From Erysipelothrix sp. (GTDB lineage: Bacteria > Bacillota_I > Bacilli_A > Erysipelotrichales > Erysipelotrichaceae), in contig JAAYGI010000035.1 of assembly GCA_012727815.1 (NCBI GenBank), positions 1-62,477 on the forward strand: a stretch of DNA of 62,477 bases, written 5' to 3'. The position numbers and the translations under genes are program-made. The notes under the pieces were generated by a model. That model was given only the letters and a program-made list of their open reading frames with translations, made no database searches and was not told the DNA's origin. Position 1 is the stretch's first letter. The number at the start of each line of letters is the position of its first letter. Shown piece by piece: positions 53,628-62,470 of this stretch.

Positions 53628-54540
53628 AATAGCAATCATAGGTTACGGAAATCTTGGTAAAGGTGTCGAAAAAGCACTTTTAAAGAGAAAAGATGCAGAG
53701 ATAGTAGGTGTCTTTACGAGAAGAAGTCCTGATACTGTAAATACTTTAGGAACAAGTGTCCATCATATGGATGATTTACTTTCTTATAAAGATGCAGTAG
53801 ATGTCGCAATTTTATGCGGAGGATCAGCAAGTGATCTACCAGTTCAAACACCAGAAATAACAAAACACTTTAATACAATTGATAGCTACGATAACCATGC
53901 TTTAATAAAAAATCATCAAGAAAATGTAGATGCTGCAAGTAATAATACAACATCAATCATATCTTGTGGATGGGATCCTGGAATATTCAGCATTCAAAGA
54001 TTGTATGTTGAATCAATTCTTGGAGTTCAAAATCAAACATTTTGGGGTGAGGGCGTAAGTCAGGGTCACTCTGATGCAATCAGAAGACTTGATGGTGTCA
54101 TAGATGCAATCCAACTTACTGTTCCAAAAGATGCAGCAATGCAAAAAGCACGATTGGGTGAATCAGATATAGAAGATAAACATAAACGTGTTTGTTATGT
54201 AGTTACTGATCGTGAAGATAAGTCTGTCTTGGCAAGTGAGATTACTACAATGCCAAACTACTTTGAACCTTATGAAACTGAAGTTCACTTTGTAACACAA
54301 GATGAGTTAAATTTAAGATTCCCAACAATGCCACATGGTGGATTTGTTATAGGAAGTGATGAAACTTCTACAATGGAGTTCTCATTAAAACTAAAAAGTA
54401 ATCCGGAATTTACTGCACAAGTTCTTGTAGCATATGCATATGCATGCAATAGAATGCATCAAGAAAAAATATATGGTGCTCACACAGTATTTGATGTAGC
54501 TCCAAAATACTTGATGCCAGATGCTTATGGTATTCTCTAG
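53620..54540 (+). CDS. ddh: meso-diaminopimelate D-dehydrogenase
   Basis: A 306-residue NADPH-dependent dehydrogenase that makes meso-DAP in one step from tetrahydrodipicolinate. It begins LRIAIIGYGNLGKGVEKAL and has TIDSYDNHALI, CGWDPGIFSIQRL and GVSQGHSDAIRRLDGV, all characteristic of Ddh. The start at 53620 is chosen from AAGGATG and the family N-terminus. Its presence with no dapD, dapE or dapF in the operon indicates the dehydrogenase variant of the lysine pathway. Confidence 0.95.
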   Translation: MLRIAIIGYGNLGKGVEKALLKRKDAEIVGVFTRRSPDTVNTLGTSVHHMDDLLSYKDAVDVAILCGGSASDLPVQTPEITKHFNTIDSYDNHALIKNHQENVDAASNNTTSIISCGWDPGIFSIQRLYVESILGVQNQTFWGEGVSQGHSDAIRRLDGVIDAIQLTVPKDAAMQKARLGESDIEDKHKRVCYVVTDREDKSVLASEITTMPNYFEPYETEVHFVTQDELNLRFPTMPHGGFVIGSDETSTMEFSLKLKSNPEFTAQVLVAYAYACNRMHQEKIYGAHTVFDVAPKYLMPDAYGIL

Positions 54541-54571
54541 TATTCAAAATAAGTAAATTAATAAAGTTACT

Positions 54572-54608
54572 AAGCCCAGTTCAATCAATAATGAATTGGG
54601 CTTTATTA
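54572..54608 (+). terminator. terminator of the lysine operon
   Basis: A 12-bp stem AAGCCCAGTTCA/TGAATTGGGCTT (one G-U) followed by TATTATT. The loop is 8 bases. Confidence 0.8.
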
Positions 54609-54628
54609 TTAAAGTTAGGAGAGAACAT

Positions 54629-55138
54629 ATGAATGATTTTCACAAAGCACTAAATTATATAAATGAAAAACTGTATAAACCCAATAATTTGAAAGTCACT
54701 GAAATTCAGGAAGAAAAGCAAAATTCAAAATATGGTGCTGGAATCTTTAAATTAGAATTCAAATCAATTCGATTCAGAGTTGCACATGTCACTCCTACTA
54801 AAATAGGACAGTTTGTTGCAATTTGGGAAAAAGACAAAGATAAGAAAAACATTCCTTTCTCATATGAAAAGGCACCTGATTTATTGGTAATAAACACATT
54901 TAAAAATGAAACAGAATTTGGACAGTTTGTTTTTCCAAAAGATCTACTTCTTAAGAAAAATATTTTAAGTTCAAACTCAAATACAGGAAAAATGGCAATA
55001 AGAGTCTATCCTGTTTGGGATAAGCCAACGAGCAAACAAGCAATGCAAACACAGACTTGGCAACTTCCTTATTTTGTAGATATGTCAAATCCAGGTCCTG
55101 AATCATTAGAAAGATTAAAAAAACTATATTTACTTTAG
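54629..55138 (+). CDS. MepB-family protein
   Basis: A 169-residue protein that fits the MepB family: central GAGIFKLEFKSIRFRVAHVT, then VAIWEKDKD and the C-terminal IRVYPVWDKPTSKQAMQTQ. It is named after an uncharacterised partner of the staphylococcal MepRA efflux locus. Function unknown; a nucleic-acid-like or ligand-binding role is only speculation. TAGGAGAG supports the start at 54629. It sits alone between two terminators. No efflux pump is adjacent. Confidence 0.8.
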   Translation: MNDFHKALNYINEKLYKPNNLKVTEIQEEKQNSKYGAGIFKLEFKSIRFRVAHVTPTKIGQFVAIWEKDKDKKNIPFSYEKAPDLLVINTFKNETEFGQFVFPKDLLLKKNILSSNSNTGKMAIRVYPVWDKPTSKQAMQTQTWQLPYFVDMSNPGPESLERLKKLYLL

Positions 55139-55159
55139 CACTAATTTATCGCAATTTAT

Positions 55160-55190
55160 AACCATGATGAAAATTCATCATGGTTTTTAT
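55160..55190. terminator. terminator after the MepB-like gene
   Basis: Stem AACCATGATGA/TCATCATGGTT with loop AAAT and a T run. Confidence 0.85.
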
Positions 55191-55250
55191 TATTTTAATG
55201 TTACAATAGACTATGTAGAAAGTATGTTAAAAATATAACGGGGTTTAAAG

Positions 55251-56660
55251 ATGAGAAAAAATAAGAATGGATTGAAGATAATAGCATTACTATTACCAAT
55301 TATAATTTATGGTCTATCAAATATTACAAAGGTTAATTTCGATGCTTTGTTTGTAGTTGGAGTATTTTTATATGGAATTATTTTATGGGTTAAAGTAGGT
55401 ATTGATTGGCCTTCTCTTTATGTTATTATGATGCTTATGCTGGTACCAAAATTAAGTATTCAATCTGTATTTTCATCATCCTTTGGACATCCAACATTCA
55501 TATTCTTGATGTTCACCTTTGCACTGACACATGCATTAAGTCAAACACCCTTCATCAAAAGAGTTGCTATTTACTTTGTAAATCTACCTTTTGCCAAGAA
55601 AAGTATCAAACATTTGATTATATCTTTTCTTGGAGCAACACTTTTGATGGGTTTGATTATGTCCCCCACTGTCTTATTCTTTATATTATATCCTGTACTT
55701 CAAGAAATATTTGTCACCTTAAAGATTAAAAAAGGTGATAATATTGCCAAGCTTATGTTGATGGGACTTGTCATGACTGTTAGTTTATCTTCAGGTATGA
55801 CACCTATTGCCCATGTTTTCCCTTTATTATCATTAAATGTATTTACAAGTATTACATCAATAGAGATATCCTATGTATCTTATATGGCATTTGCAATTCC
55901 CTTTGGTCTTATCATATTTGCATCATTACTAACATTGCTATTTTTTACCTATCGACACGATCTGGATTCAAAAAAATTGCTAGAAAATATTGATATTGAA
56001 ATTACTAAAATAAGACATCAAGAAATAATAACTGTAGCTGTCTTTATGTTTGTAGTGCTCTTGTGGATTATTCCTGATATATTAGGGTACAAGTCTATTA
56101 ATATTGCATTTCCACCTATGATTGGTGTATTGCTTTTAGCACTGATACAGGTAGATGAGAAACCATTACTCAATTTAAATGAATCGTTTACAAAAGGCAT
56201 GAATTGGCCAAGTTTATTAATGACAGCTGCCGCACTTGCCTTAGGCAGTGCACTAACAAATCCTGACATTGGTATCATTACTTATATAACACAACATACT
56301 TCTAGTTATATAGAAAACATGCCGGGCATACTTCTTATTCTAATCTTCATTGTGTGGGCATCACTTCAATCGAATATTTCATCTCACATGGTAACATCCC
56401 AACTGGTATCATCAATCGCAGTTCCAATCTTTATAAGTGTTGAAAGTTTGAGTGCATCTGCAATTGCCGCATTAATTGGAATGCTAGCATCACTTGGATG
56501 TGCAACACCTCCATCTATGCCTTATGTAGCAGTTGCTACTTCAAGTGGTTATGTAAGTCCTAAGGATATGATGTCAGTAGGATTCAAGTTAATGGGTATC
56601 ATTATCATATTAAGCCTTCTGATAGGTTATAATTTAGCCAACTACTTTATAGGAGGATGA
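55251..56660 (+). CDS. SLC13/DASS-like anion transporter
   Basis: A 469-residue membrane protein with about 12 hydrophobic segments in two repeats. Membrane-embedded Ser/Thr-rich loops (SPTVLFFILYPVLQEI, SSGMTPIAHVFPLL, and in repeat two NISSHMVTSQLV, CATPPSMPYVAVATSSGY) resemble the SNT motifs of SLC13 carriers. Substrates could be dicarboxylates, citrate or sulfate. It ends 3 bases before a patatin-like gene. Exact substrate unknown. Confidence 0.75.
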   Translation: MRKNKNGLKIIALLLPIIIYGLSNITKVNFDALFVVGVFLYGIILWVKVGIDWPSLYVIMMLMLVPKLSIQSVFSSSFGHPTFIFLMFTFALTHALSQTPFIKRVAIYFVNLPFAKKSIKHLIISFLGATLLMGLIMSPTVLFFILYPVLQEIFVTLKIKKGDNIAKLMLMGLVMTVSLSSGMTPIAHVFPLLSLNVFTSITSIEISYVSYMAFAIPFGLIIFASLLTLLFFTYRHDLDSKKLLENIDIEITKIRHQEIITVAVFMFVVLLWIIPDILGYKSINIAFPPMIGVLLLALIQVDEKPLLNLNESFTKGMNWPSLLMTAAALALGSALTNPDIGIITYITQHTSSYIENMPGILLILIFIVWASLQSNISSHMVTSQLVSSIAVPIFISVESLSASAIAALIGMLASLGCATPPSMPYVAVATSSGYVSPKDMMSVGFKLMGIIIILSLLIGYNLANYFIGG

Positions 56661-56663
56661 CAT

Positions 56664-57566
56664 ATGAAAGAAACATTTGGAATTGCTTTTGCAGGTGGTG
56701 GTGCTAAATCATTAACACAAATTGCTTTTATCGAATGGTTGCAAAAAAACAAGATTCAAATTGATTATGTTAGTGGTACCAGTGCAGGTGCACTGATGGC
56801 ATCGCTTTTTGCAATGGGCTTAACATCCGAACAAATAAAAGAAGAGGTAAGTGAGGCTTTAAAAATGATAGACAGTCATAAGTATATGAACTTGTCGGGT
56901 CTCAATGTGCTTTTCTCAAACGTAAAACATGGTATTGTTGATGCATCATGGTTAGAAGATATTATTGATAATATATGTAAGAAATATAAGATTCATCATA
57001 TAAGTGATGTTAAGACACCTCTTGCAATTACATCTGTTGATTTATACACAGGTGAACTGATCGTATTTGTATCACATCCTTCACTCTATACATCCACCCA
57101 TCGCCGTACGAAAGTGATCTCTGATATTACCCTAGCACGTGCTGTTAGGGCGAGTATGAGCTTCCCACTTGTCTTTGGGTCCCTAGAATATGAGAACATG
57201 GCACTTATTGATGGTGGTGTTCGTATGAACTGTCCACTCCCCATGTTAAAAGACTATGGTGCTGATAAAACTATCTCTGTTACAATGCGAGGTAAGATAG
57301 ATAGTGATGCTAATATAATTAAAAAGATGGAAGTTATGAGTCGTGTATATGAAGTTATGAGTCGCGAGGCAGAATATAGATACGCAGAAGATGCTGATTA
57401 TCATTTAAATGTTCCACTACCATCTATAGAATTATTTGATACCCAAGCATCTGATCAAATGTATAAATATGGAAAGAAAACTGTGATGGAACATGAAGAA
57501 AGATTGAATGAATTCTTCAAACGAAAAAGTATAATCAAAAGATTTCTAGATAATCTTGGAAAATAA
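56664..57566 (+). CDS. patatin-like phospholipase
   Basis: A 300-residue patatin-fold lipid acyl hydrolase. The oxyanion loop AGGGAKS, nucleophile motif GTSAG (Ser about residue 41) and catalytic Asp in DGGVRMN are all in place. No signal peptide. GGAGGATGA (overlapping the preceding stop) is the ribosome site. It is probably cotranscribed with the transporter. Substrate is likely phospholipid or another acyl ester. Confidence 0.88.
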   Translation: MKETFGIAFAGGGAKSLTQIAFIEWLQKNKIQIDYVSGTSAGALMASLFAMGLTSEQIKEEVSEALKMIDSHKYMNLSGLNVLFSNVKHGIVDASWLEDIIDNICKKYKIHHISDVKTPLAITSVDLYTGELIVFVSHPSLYTSTHRRTKVISDITLARAVRASMSFPLVFGSLEYENMALIDGGVRMNCPLPMLKDYGADKTISVTMRGKIDSDANIIKKMEVMSRVYEVMSREAEYRYAEDADYHLNVPLPSIELFDTQASDQMYKYGKKTVMEHEERLNEFFKRKSIIKRFLDNLGK

Positions 57567-57567
57567 G

Positions 57568-57606
57568 AAGGTAATTGGTGTAATTTTATACGCCAATTAC
57601 CTTTTC
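57568..57606. terminator. terminator after the patatin-like gene
   Basis: AAGGTAATTGGTGTA pairs with TACGCCAATTACCTT (one G-U pair), followed by TTCTTAT. Confidence 0.8.
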
Positions 57607-57621
57607 TTATTTAGATTAAGA

Positions 57622-57650
57622 TTGATATAAGACAGCTTAGACCCTATAAT
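57622..57650 (+). promoter_or_regulatory. promoter of the aldose epimerase-like gene
   Basis: -35 TTGATA (57622-57627), 17-base spacer, -10 TATAAT (57645-57650). Confidence 0.75.
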
Positions 57651-57675
57651 GAATATATAAATTGGGAGGCTTAAT

Positions 57676-58518
57676 ATGCAATTAAAAAACAATTACATAC
57701 GTTTAACTCTAGATCCAGTAGGTGCTGAGTTAAAAGGCTTATATAATATAGAAACAGGTAAGGAAGTCATGTGGAATGGGGATGCTACTTGGTGGAGTGG
57801 TATTTCACCACTACTATTTCCTTTTATAGGAACATCCAAAGATCATAAATATACATATGAAGATAAAACATATGATATGAGACCTCATGGTTTTATAAAG
57901 GATAGAGAATTCAAAGTTGCTGAACTTACAGAAGATGCTGTTAGATTTGTGTATACATCTACTGAAAGTGACTATGAAGTTTATCCATTTAAATTTGAAA
58001 TATCAGTATCTTATACAATCGAATGGTCAATTGTTAAAGTAGATTGGAATGTTAAAAACCTTGATACAAAAGAAATGCTTTATACAATAGGAGCACATCC
58101 TTCATTCATTTGTGAAGATGGTGATGTCCTATCATTTGAAACAAAAGGTGACAAAACAAACTTCTATAGCCTAGAAGGTCCATTAATCAAAGATAAAGAA
58201 CTGATGGAACCAAAACGTCTAGAATTGAATGCAGATGCATTCCCAATAGATACATGGATCTATGATGGTGTTAAATCAGCGACACTTTTCAATGTTAATA
58301 AAGGGAGCTCAGTTAAAGTCACATTTGATGATTTTACATATGTAGGTGTATGGTCACCTGTTAAAAACGGTCAAATGGCACCTTTTGTATGTATTGAACC
58401 TTGGGAAGGTTTACCAGATTATACAACTGCAACAGGTAATCTTAAAGATAAGATTACTGCAACAAAACTGGGTCCAGGCAATGAAAAGGCTTACACTTAT
58501 TCAATCGAAATAGCGTAA
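57676..58518 (+). CDS. aldose 1-epimerase-family protein (LacX-like)
   Basis: A 280-residue beta-sandwich protein of the galactose mutarotase superfamily, resembling LacX-type members: LTLDPVGAELKGLYN, YDMRPHGFIKDREF with a conserved His, TIGAHPSF with another and CIEPWEGLPD with a carboxylate near the end. It likely interconverts anomers of a hexose or hexose phosphate. GGGAGG precedes the start. It is preceded by its own promoter and followed by a terminator. Confidence 0.88.
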   Translation: MQLKNNYIRLTLDPVGAELKGLYNIETGKEVMWNGDATWWSGISPLLFPFIGTSKDHKYTYEDKTYDMRPHGFIKDREFKVAELTEDAVRFVYTSTESDYEVYPFKFEISVSYTIEWSIVKVDWNVKNLDTKEMLYTIGAHPSFICEDGDVLSFETKGDKTNFYSLEGPLIKDKELMEPKRLELNADAFPIDTWIYDGVKSATLFNVNKGSSVKVTFDDFTYVGVWSPVKNGQMAPFVCIEPWEGLPDYTTATGNLKDKITATKLGPGNEKAYTYSIEIA

Positions 58519-58565
58519 TTATTTATGAATAAGTTTACTTTGAACTTTAAGTTATAATTTTCACA

Positions 58566-58631
58566 AGCAAAGCGGTTACAGGTTAAGAAAATGATTTTTT
58601 CCTAACTTAATGTAACTGTTTTGCTTTTTTA
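58566..58631 (+). terminator. large structured terminator upstream of adhE
   Basis: AGCAAAGCGGTTACA (58566-58580) pairs with 58611-58625 over 15 bp including two G-U pairs, enclosing a second stem of AAAA/TTTT-type pairs, then a T run. It ends the epimerase transcript. GCAAAGCGGTTACA on its left arm also resembles a cre site (12 of 14 positions). Confidence 0.75.
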
Positions 58632-58663
58632 TTGTTTGAAAGATCAAATACAAGGTATATGAT
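58632..58663 (+). promoter_or_regulatory. adhE promoter with Rex-like inverted repeat
   Basis: TTGAAA (58636-58641), 16-base spacer, TATGAT (58658-58663). TTGTTTGA (58632-58639) and TCAAATACAA (58644-58653) form an imperfect inverted repeat over the -35, somewhat like the TTGTGA...TCACAA boxes of the redox sensor Rex. Rex control of adhE is common in this group; here it is inferred. Confidence 0.45.
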
Positions 58664-58697
58664 GTTAGTGAAAGATATAACAAGGAGGAGCTTATAT

Positions 58698-61322
58698 ATG
58701 GCGAAAGAAAAAGTAGACAACATTATCGATAACGAAGTAGACCAACTGGTTGAAAAGGCACAAGGTGCTTTAAAATCATTTATGGACCTTAATCAGGAAC
58801 AGGTAGACTACATCGTAGCTAAGGCAAGTGTTGCAGCATTAGACCAACACGGTGTACTTGCACAACTTGCAGTAGAAGAAACAGGTAGAGGTGTCTTTGA
58901 AGATAAAGCTACAAAGAACTTATTTGCTTGTGAACACGTTATTAACTATATGAGACATTTAAAAACAGTAGGTGTTATCAGTGACGATGATGTTACAGGT
59001 ATTACTGAAATTGCTGATCCAGTAGGTGTTATTTGTGGTATTACTCCAGTAACTAACCCAACATCAACAACAATATTTAAAGCACTAATCAGTTTGAAAA
59101 CAAGAAATCCAATTATTTTCTCATTTCACCCATCTGCTCAAAAGTGTTCAATCGCAGCAGCACAAGTTGTACTTGATGCAGCAGTAGCAGCAGGAGCACC
59201 AAAAGATGCAATCCAATGGATTGTTAAAGGTTCAATGCAAAAATCAAACGACTTAATGAAACATGATGGTGTTGCAACAATTCTAGCAACAGGTGGTAAC
59301 GCAATGGTGCGTGCTGCATACTCATGTGGAAAACCAGCTCTAGGTGTTGGTGCAGGTAACGTTCCTGCATATGTTGAGAAATCAGCAAACGTTGCACAAG
59401 CTGTAAATGATATCGCGATGTCAAAAGCATTCGATAACGGTATGATTTGTGCTTGTGAATCAACAGCAATTGTTGATACAGAAATCTATAAAGAATTTAA
59501 AGACGGACTTAAAACATACGGTGTACAATTCCTAAATGCACAAGATAAAGCTAAACTAGAAAAATACATGTTTGGTGTAACATCTAAAGATGCAAACTAC
59601 ATGGATGCAGTATTAAACCCACTAGTTGTTGGTAAAGATGCATCATGGATTGCAAACGAAGCAGGAATTAAAGTACCAGAAGAAACACGTGTTCTAGCAG
59701 TAGAATGTGCTCAAGTGGGTCCTAAAGAAATTATGACTCGTGAAAAACTAGCACCAGTACTTGCTCTAGTTAAATCTAAAGACCGTGAAGAAGGTGTAGC
59801 ACTTGCTAAACAAATGGTTGAATTTGACGGTTTAGGTCACTCAGCTGCAATTCATACTACAGACAAAGACTTAGCAGTTCACTTTGGTGAAATTGTTCCA
59901 GCAATCAGAATTATCTGGAATGCTCCATCAACATTTGGTGGAATTGGTAATATCTATAACGACTTCATCCCTTCATTAACACTAGGGTGTGGATCATATG
60001 GTAAAAACTCAGTTGGTGACAACGTAAGTGCAATTCACTTACTAAACATTAAAAAAGTAGGGAGACGTAACAATAATATGCAATGGTTTAAAGTTCCACC
60101 TAAAATCTACTTTGAAAGAAACTCAGTTCAATACTTAAAATCAATGAGAGATGTTGAAAGAGTATTCGTTGTTACAGACCGTTCAATGGTTGACTTAGGA
60201 TTCTATAATACAGTTGTAGAACAATTGAATGCACGTAGAAATAATGTACAAATTCAATTATTCTGTGATGTAGAACCAAACCCATCATTAGATACAGTTA
60301 AAAAAGGTTATAAATTAATGCAATCATTTAAACCAGATACAATTATTGCCCTGGGTGGTGGATCACCAATGGATGCTGCTAAAGCAATGTGGGTATTCTA
60401 CGAACATCCAGAAGTTGACTTTAATGACCTAAAACAAAAATTCATTGACATACGTAAGCGTGCATTTAGATATCCTGATCTAGGACAAAAATCACAATTA
60501 GTATGTATCCCAACAACATCAGGTACAGGAGCTGAGGTTACTCCATTTGCAGTAATCACAGATACAGAGAAGAATACTAAATATCCATTAGCAGACTACT
60601 CACTAGTACCAACAGTTGCAATTATTGACTCACAATTTGTTGAGCATTTACCACCAGTTGTTACAGCTGATACAGGAATGGACGTATTAACACATGCGAC
60701 TGAAGCATATGTTTCAACACTGGCAAATGACTATACAGATGGACTTTGTGTTCAGTCAATCAAGATGGTATTTGAATATCTTGAAAGAAGTTACAAAAAC
60801 GGTGCGAATGATATTGAAGCACGTGACAAGATGCATAATGCATCAACACTTGCTGGTATGGCATTTGGTAATGCATTCTTAGGAATGAACCACTCACTTG
60901 CACATAAAATTGGGGCACTATTCCCAGTAGCACACGGACGAATCAACGCGATCTTGATGCCACATGTTATCCGTTATAATGGACAAATTCCTTCAAAACC
61001 AAGTCTTTGGCCAAAATACAACAGATATGTTGCACACGAACGCTATGCTGAACTGGCAAGAATGCTAGGATTACCAGCAAGTACAGTTGAAGAAGGTGTT
61101 GAAAGTTACGCAAAAGCATGTCATGACCTAGGTGTTAAAGTTGGTATTGATATGAGCTTCAAAGCACAAGGTATTGAAATTGAAGATTTCGAAAAAGAAA
61201 TTGAAAATATCGCATACTTAGCATATGAAGACCAATGTTCACCATGTAACCCACGTGTTCCAATGGTAAAAGACATGATCCAAATTCTGAAAGATTCATA
61301 CGAACCTACAGAAGCAAAATAA
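58698..61322 (+). CDS. adhE: bifunctional acetaldehyde-CoA/alcohol dehydrogenase
   Basis: An 874-residue fusion. Residues 1-440 are a CoA-acylating aldehyde dehydrogenase with the catalytic Cys251 in MICACES. From about 450, an iron-type alcohol dehydrogenase shows GGGSPMDAAKAMW (NAD site) and the metal-binding GMNHSLAHKIGALFPVAHG. It reduces acetyl-CoA to ethanol, regenerating NAD+. AAGGAGGAG sets the start at 58698. It supports an anaerobic fermentative lifestyle. Confidence 0.96.
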   Translation: MAKEKVDNIIDNEVDQLVEKAQGALKSFMDLNQEQVDYIVAKASVAALDQHGVLAQLAVEETGRGVFEDKATKNLFACEHVINYMRHLKTVGVISDDDVTGITEIADPVGVICGITPVTNPTSTTIFKALISLKTRNPIIFSFHPSAQKCSIAAAQVVLDAAVAAGAPKDAIQWIVKGSMQKSNDLMKHDGVATILATGGNAMVRAAYSCGKPALGVGAGNVPAYVEKSANVAQAVNDIAMSKAFDNGMICACESTAIVDTEIYKEFKDGLKTYGVQFLNAQDKAKLEKYMFGVTSKDANYMDAVLNPLVVGKDASWIANEAGIKVPEETRVLAVECAQVGPKEIMTREKLAPVLALVKSKDREEGVALAKQMVEFDGLGHSAAIHTTDKDLAVHFGEIVPAIRIIWNAPSTFGGIGNIYNDFIPSLTLGCGSYGKNSVGDNVSAIHLLNIKKVGRRNNNMQWFKVPPKIYFERNSVQYLKSMRDVERVFVVTDRSMVDLGFYNTVVEQLNARRNNVQIQLFCDVEPNPSLDTVKKGYKLMQSFKPDTIIALGGGSPMDAAKAMWVFYEHPEVDFNDLKQKFIDIRKRAFRYPDLGQKSQLVCIPTTSGTGAEVTPFAVITDTEKNTKYPLADYSLVPTVAIIDSQFVEHLPPVVTADTGMDVLTHATEAYVSTLANDYTDGLCVQSIKMVFEYLERSYKNGANDIEARDKMHNASTLAGMAFGNAFLGMNHSLAHKIGALFPVAHGRINAILMPHVIRYNGQIPSKPSLWPKYNRYVAHERYAELARMLGLPASTVEEGVESYAKACHDLGVKVGIDMSFKAQGIEIEDFEKEIENIAYLAYEDQCSPCNPRVPMVKDMIQILKDSYEPTEAK

Positions 61323-61402
61323 TCCGTAAACTGTTAGATACAGAATAAATACTGAGTTTACTATAAGACTCCTCAAAGCTCTTAAACTCAAAGCGGAAGT
61401 AT

Positions 61403-61434
61403 AAAGCCAACAAAATTGACTTGTTGGCTTTTTA
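61403..61434 (+). terminator. terminator of adhE
   Basis: A perfect 11-bp stem AAAGCCAACAA/TTGTTGGCTTT with a 7-base loop, followed by TT. Confidence 0.85.
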
Positions 61435-61453
61435 CATACTTAGACACATCTTA

Positions 61454-61462
61454 TGTTATAAT
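61454..61462 (+). promoter_or_regulatory. extended -10 promoter of deoD
   Basis: TGTTATAAT (TG then TATAAT at 61457-61462). No consensus -35 lies at the normal distance. Confidence 0.55.
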
Positions 61463-61485
61463 ATATTTATTATTAGGAGGTATTT

Positions 61486-62202
61486 ATGGCAACAGCACAT
61501 ATAAATGCAGAAAAAGACGAAATCGCAAAAGTAGTATTAATGCCCGGAGATCCATTACGCGCTAAGTTCATTGCGGATACATTTTTAGAAAATGTAGTTC
61601 AGTTTAATGAAGTACGTAATATGTTTGGATATACAGGAACTTATAAAGGACAAAAAGTATCTGTAATGGGATCAGGTATGGGTATGCCAAGTATTGGTAT
61701 TTATTCATATGAGTTATATACACAATATGATGTAGAGGCAATCATTAGAATTGGATCTGCTGGATCATATAGTGAGAAAGCAGCTGTATATGATGTAGTA
61801 CTTGCAGATAGTGCATATTCAGAATCATCATTTGCAGAAGTTGCATTTAATGTTAAGGATGATGTATTATATCCAAGTGAATCACTTAATACATTACTTA
61901 AAGATAAAGCAGAAGCTTTAGACTACAAAGTAATTGAAGGACGTATTCACTCAAGTGATGTATTCTATCGTGATTCAGGCAAAACATGGGAAAATATTAG
62001 AGACCAACACGATGTAGTATGTGTTGAAATGGAATCTTTCGCATTGTTTGCAAATGCTAAACACTTAAATAAACAAGCAGCATGTATTTTAACAATTTCA
62101 GATTCATTTGTAACAAATGAAGTAACATCAGCAGATGAGAGACAAAACTCTTTCACACATATGATGGAAATTGCACTAGATGCAGCAATAGAAGTTAAAT
62201 AA
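61486..62202 (+). CDS. deoD: purine nucleoside phosphorylase, DeoD type
   Basis: A 238-residue trimer-of-dimers PNP family member. MPGDPLRAKFIAD (phosphate site), MGSGMGMPSIGIYSYEL, RIGSAGSY and VCVEMESFALF, with the late Asp in TISDSF (catalytic base region), are all characteristic of DeoD. TAGGAGG precedes the start. It cleaves purine (deoxy)ribonucleosides to base and sugar-1-phosphate. It stands alone between terminators. Confidence 0.96.
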   Translation: MATAHINAEKDEIAKVVLMPGDPLRAKFIADTFLENVVQFNEVRNMFGYTGTYKGQKVSVMGSGMGMPSIGIYSYELYTQYDVEAIIRIGSAGSYSEKAAVYDVVLADSAYSESSFAEVAFNVKDDVLYPSESLNTLLKDKAEALDYKVIEGRIHSSDVFYRDSGKTWENIRDQHDVVCVEMESFALFANAKHLNKQAACILTISDSFVTNEVTSADERQNSFTHMMEIALDAAIEVK

Positions 62203-62209
62203 TAATTTT

Positions 62210-62243
62210 AAAGTTTCATAATTTATATTATGGAACTTTTTTT
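62210..62243 (+). terminator. terminator of deoD
   Basis: AAAGTTTCATAAT pairs with ATTATGGAACTTT (one G-U pair), loop TTAT, then a long T run. Confidence 0.85.
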
Positions 62244-62421
62244 ATTCAAACTTTCTTTACAATAGGTTAGAAAACTTGAGTTAATAAGAAGACTTAATTC
62301 CATGAAAAAATAGCGGAGAATGATTATCCCTTTAAAATCATATATTGTCAAAGAGGTTCATAAGAGTCTCTTTTCTACAGTTAAAACAATAAGTAATTTT
62401 CATGAAATTAAGTATATATTC

Positions 62422-62470
62422 TTGTGTGTAGAACCTTTAAAACATATAATTAGGGTAAAGAAAGCAGGAG
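62422..62470 (+). promoter_or_regulatory. promoter and ribosome site of a gene beyond the window
   Basis: -35 TTGTGT (62422-62427), 17-base spacer, -10 TATAAT (62445-62450), then AGGAG (62466-62470) at the very end of the window. A coding start should follow within about 10 bases after it. Upstream, 62244-62421 holds only a weak hairpin around 62350-62373 and no gene I can identify. Confidence 0.55.

Noticed and set aside
62350-62373. Weak hairpin AAAGAG/CTCTTT as an attenuator for the gene beyond the window
   Set aside because: The stem is only 6 bp with a long loop, and the predicted promoter (62422-62450) is downstream of it, so it cannot control that transcript.
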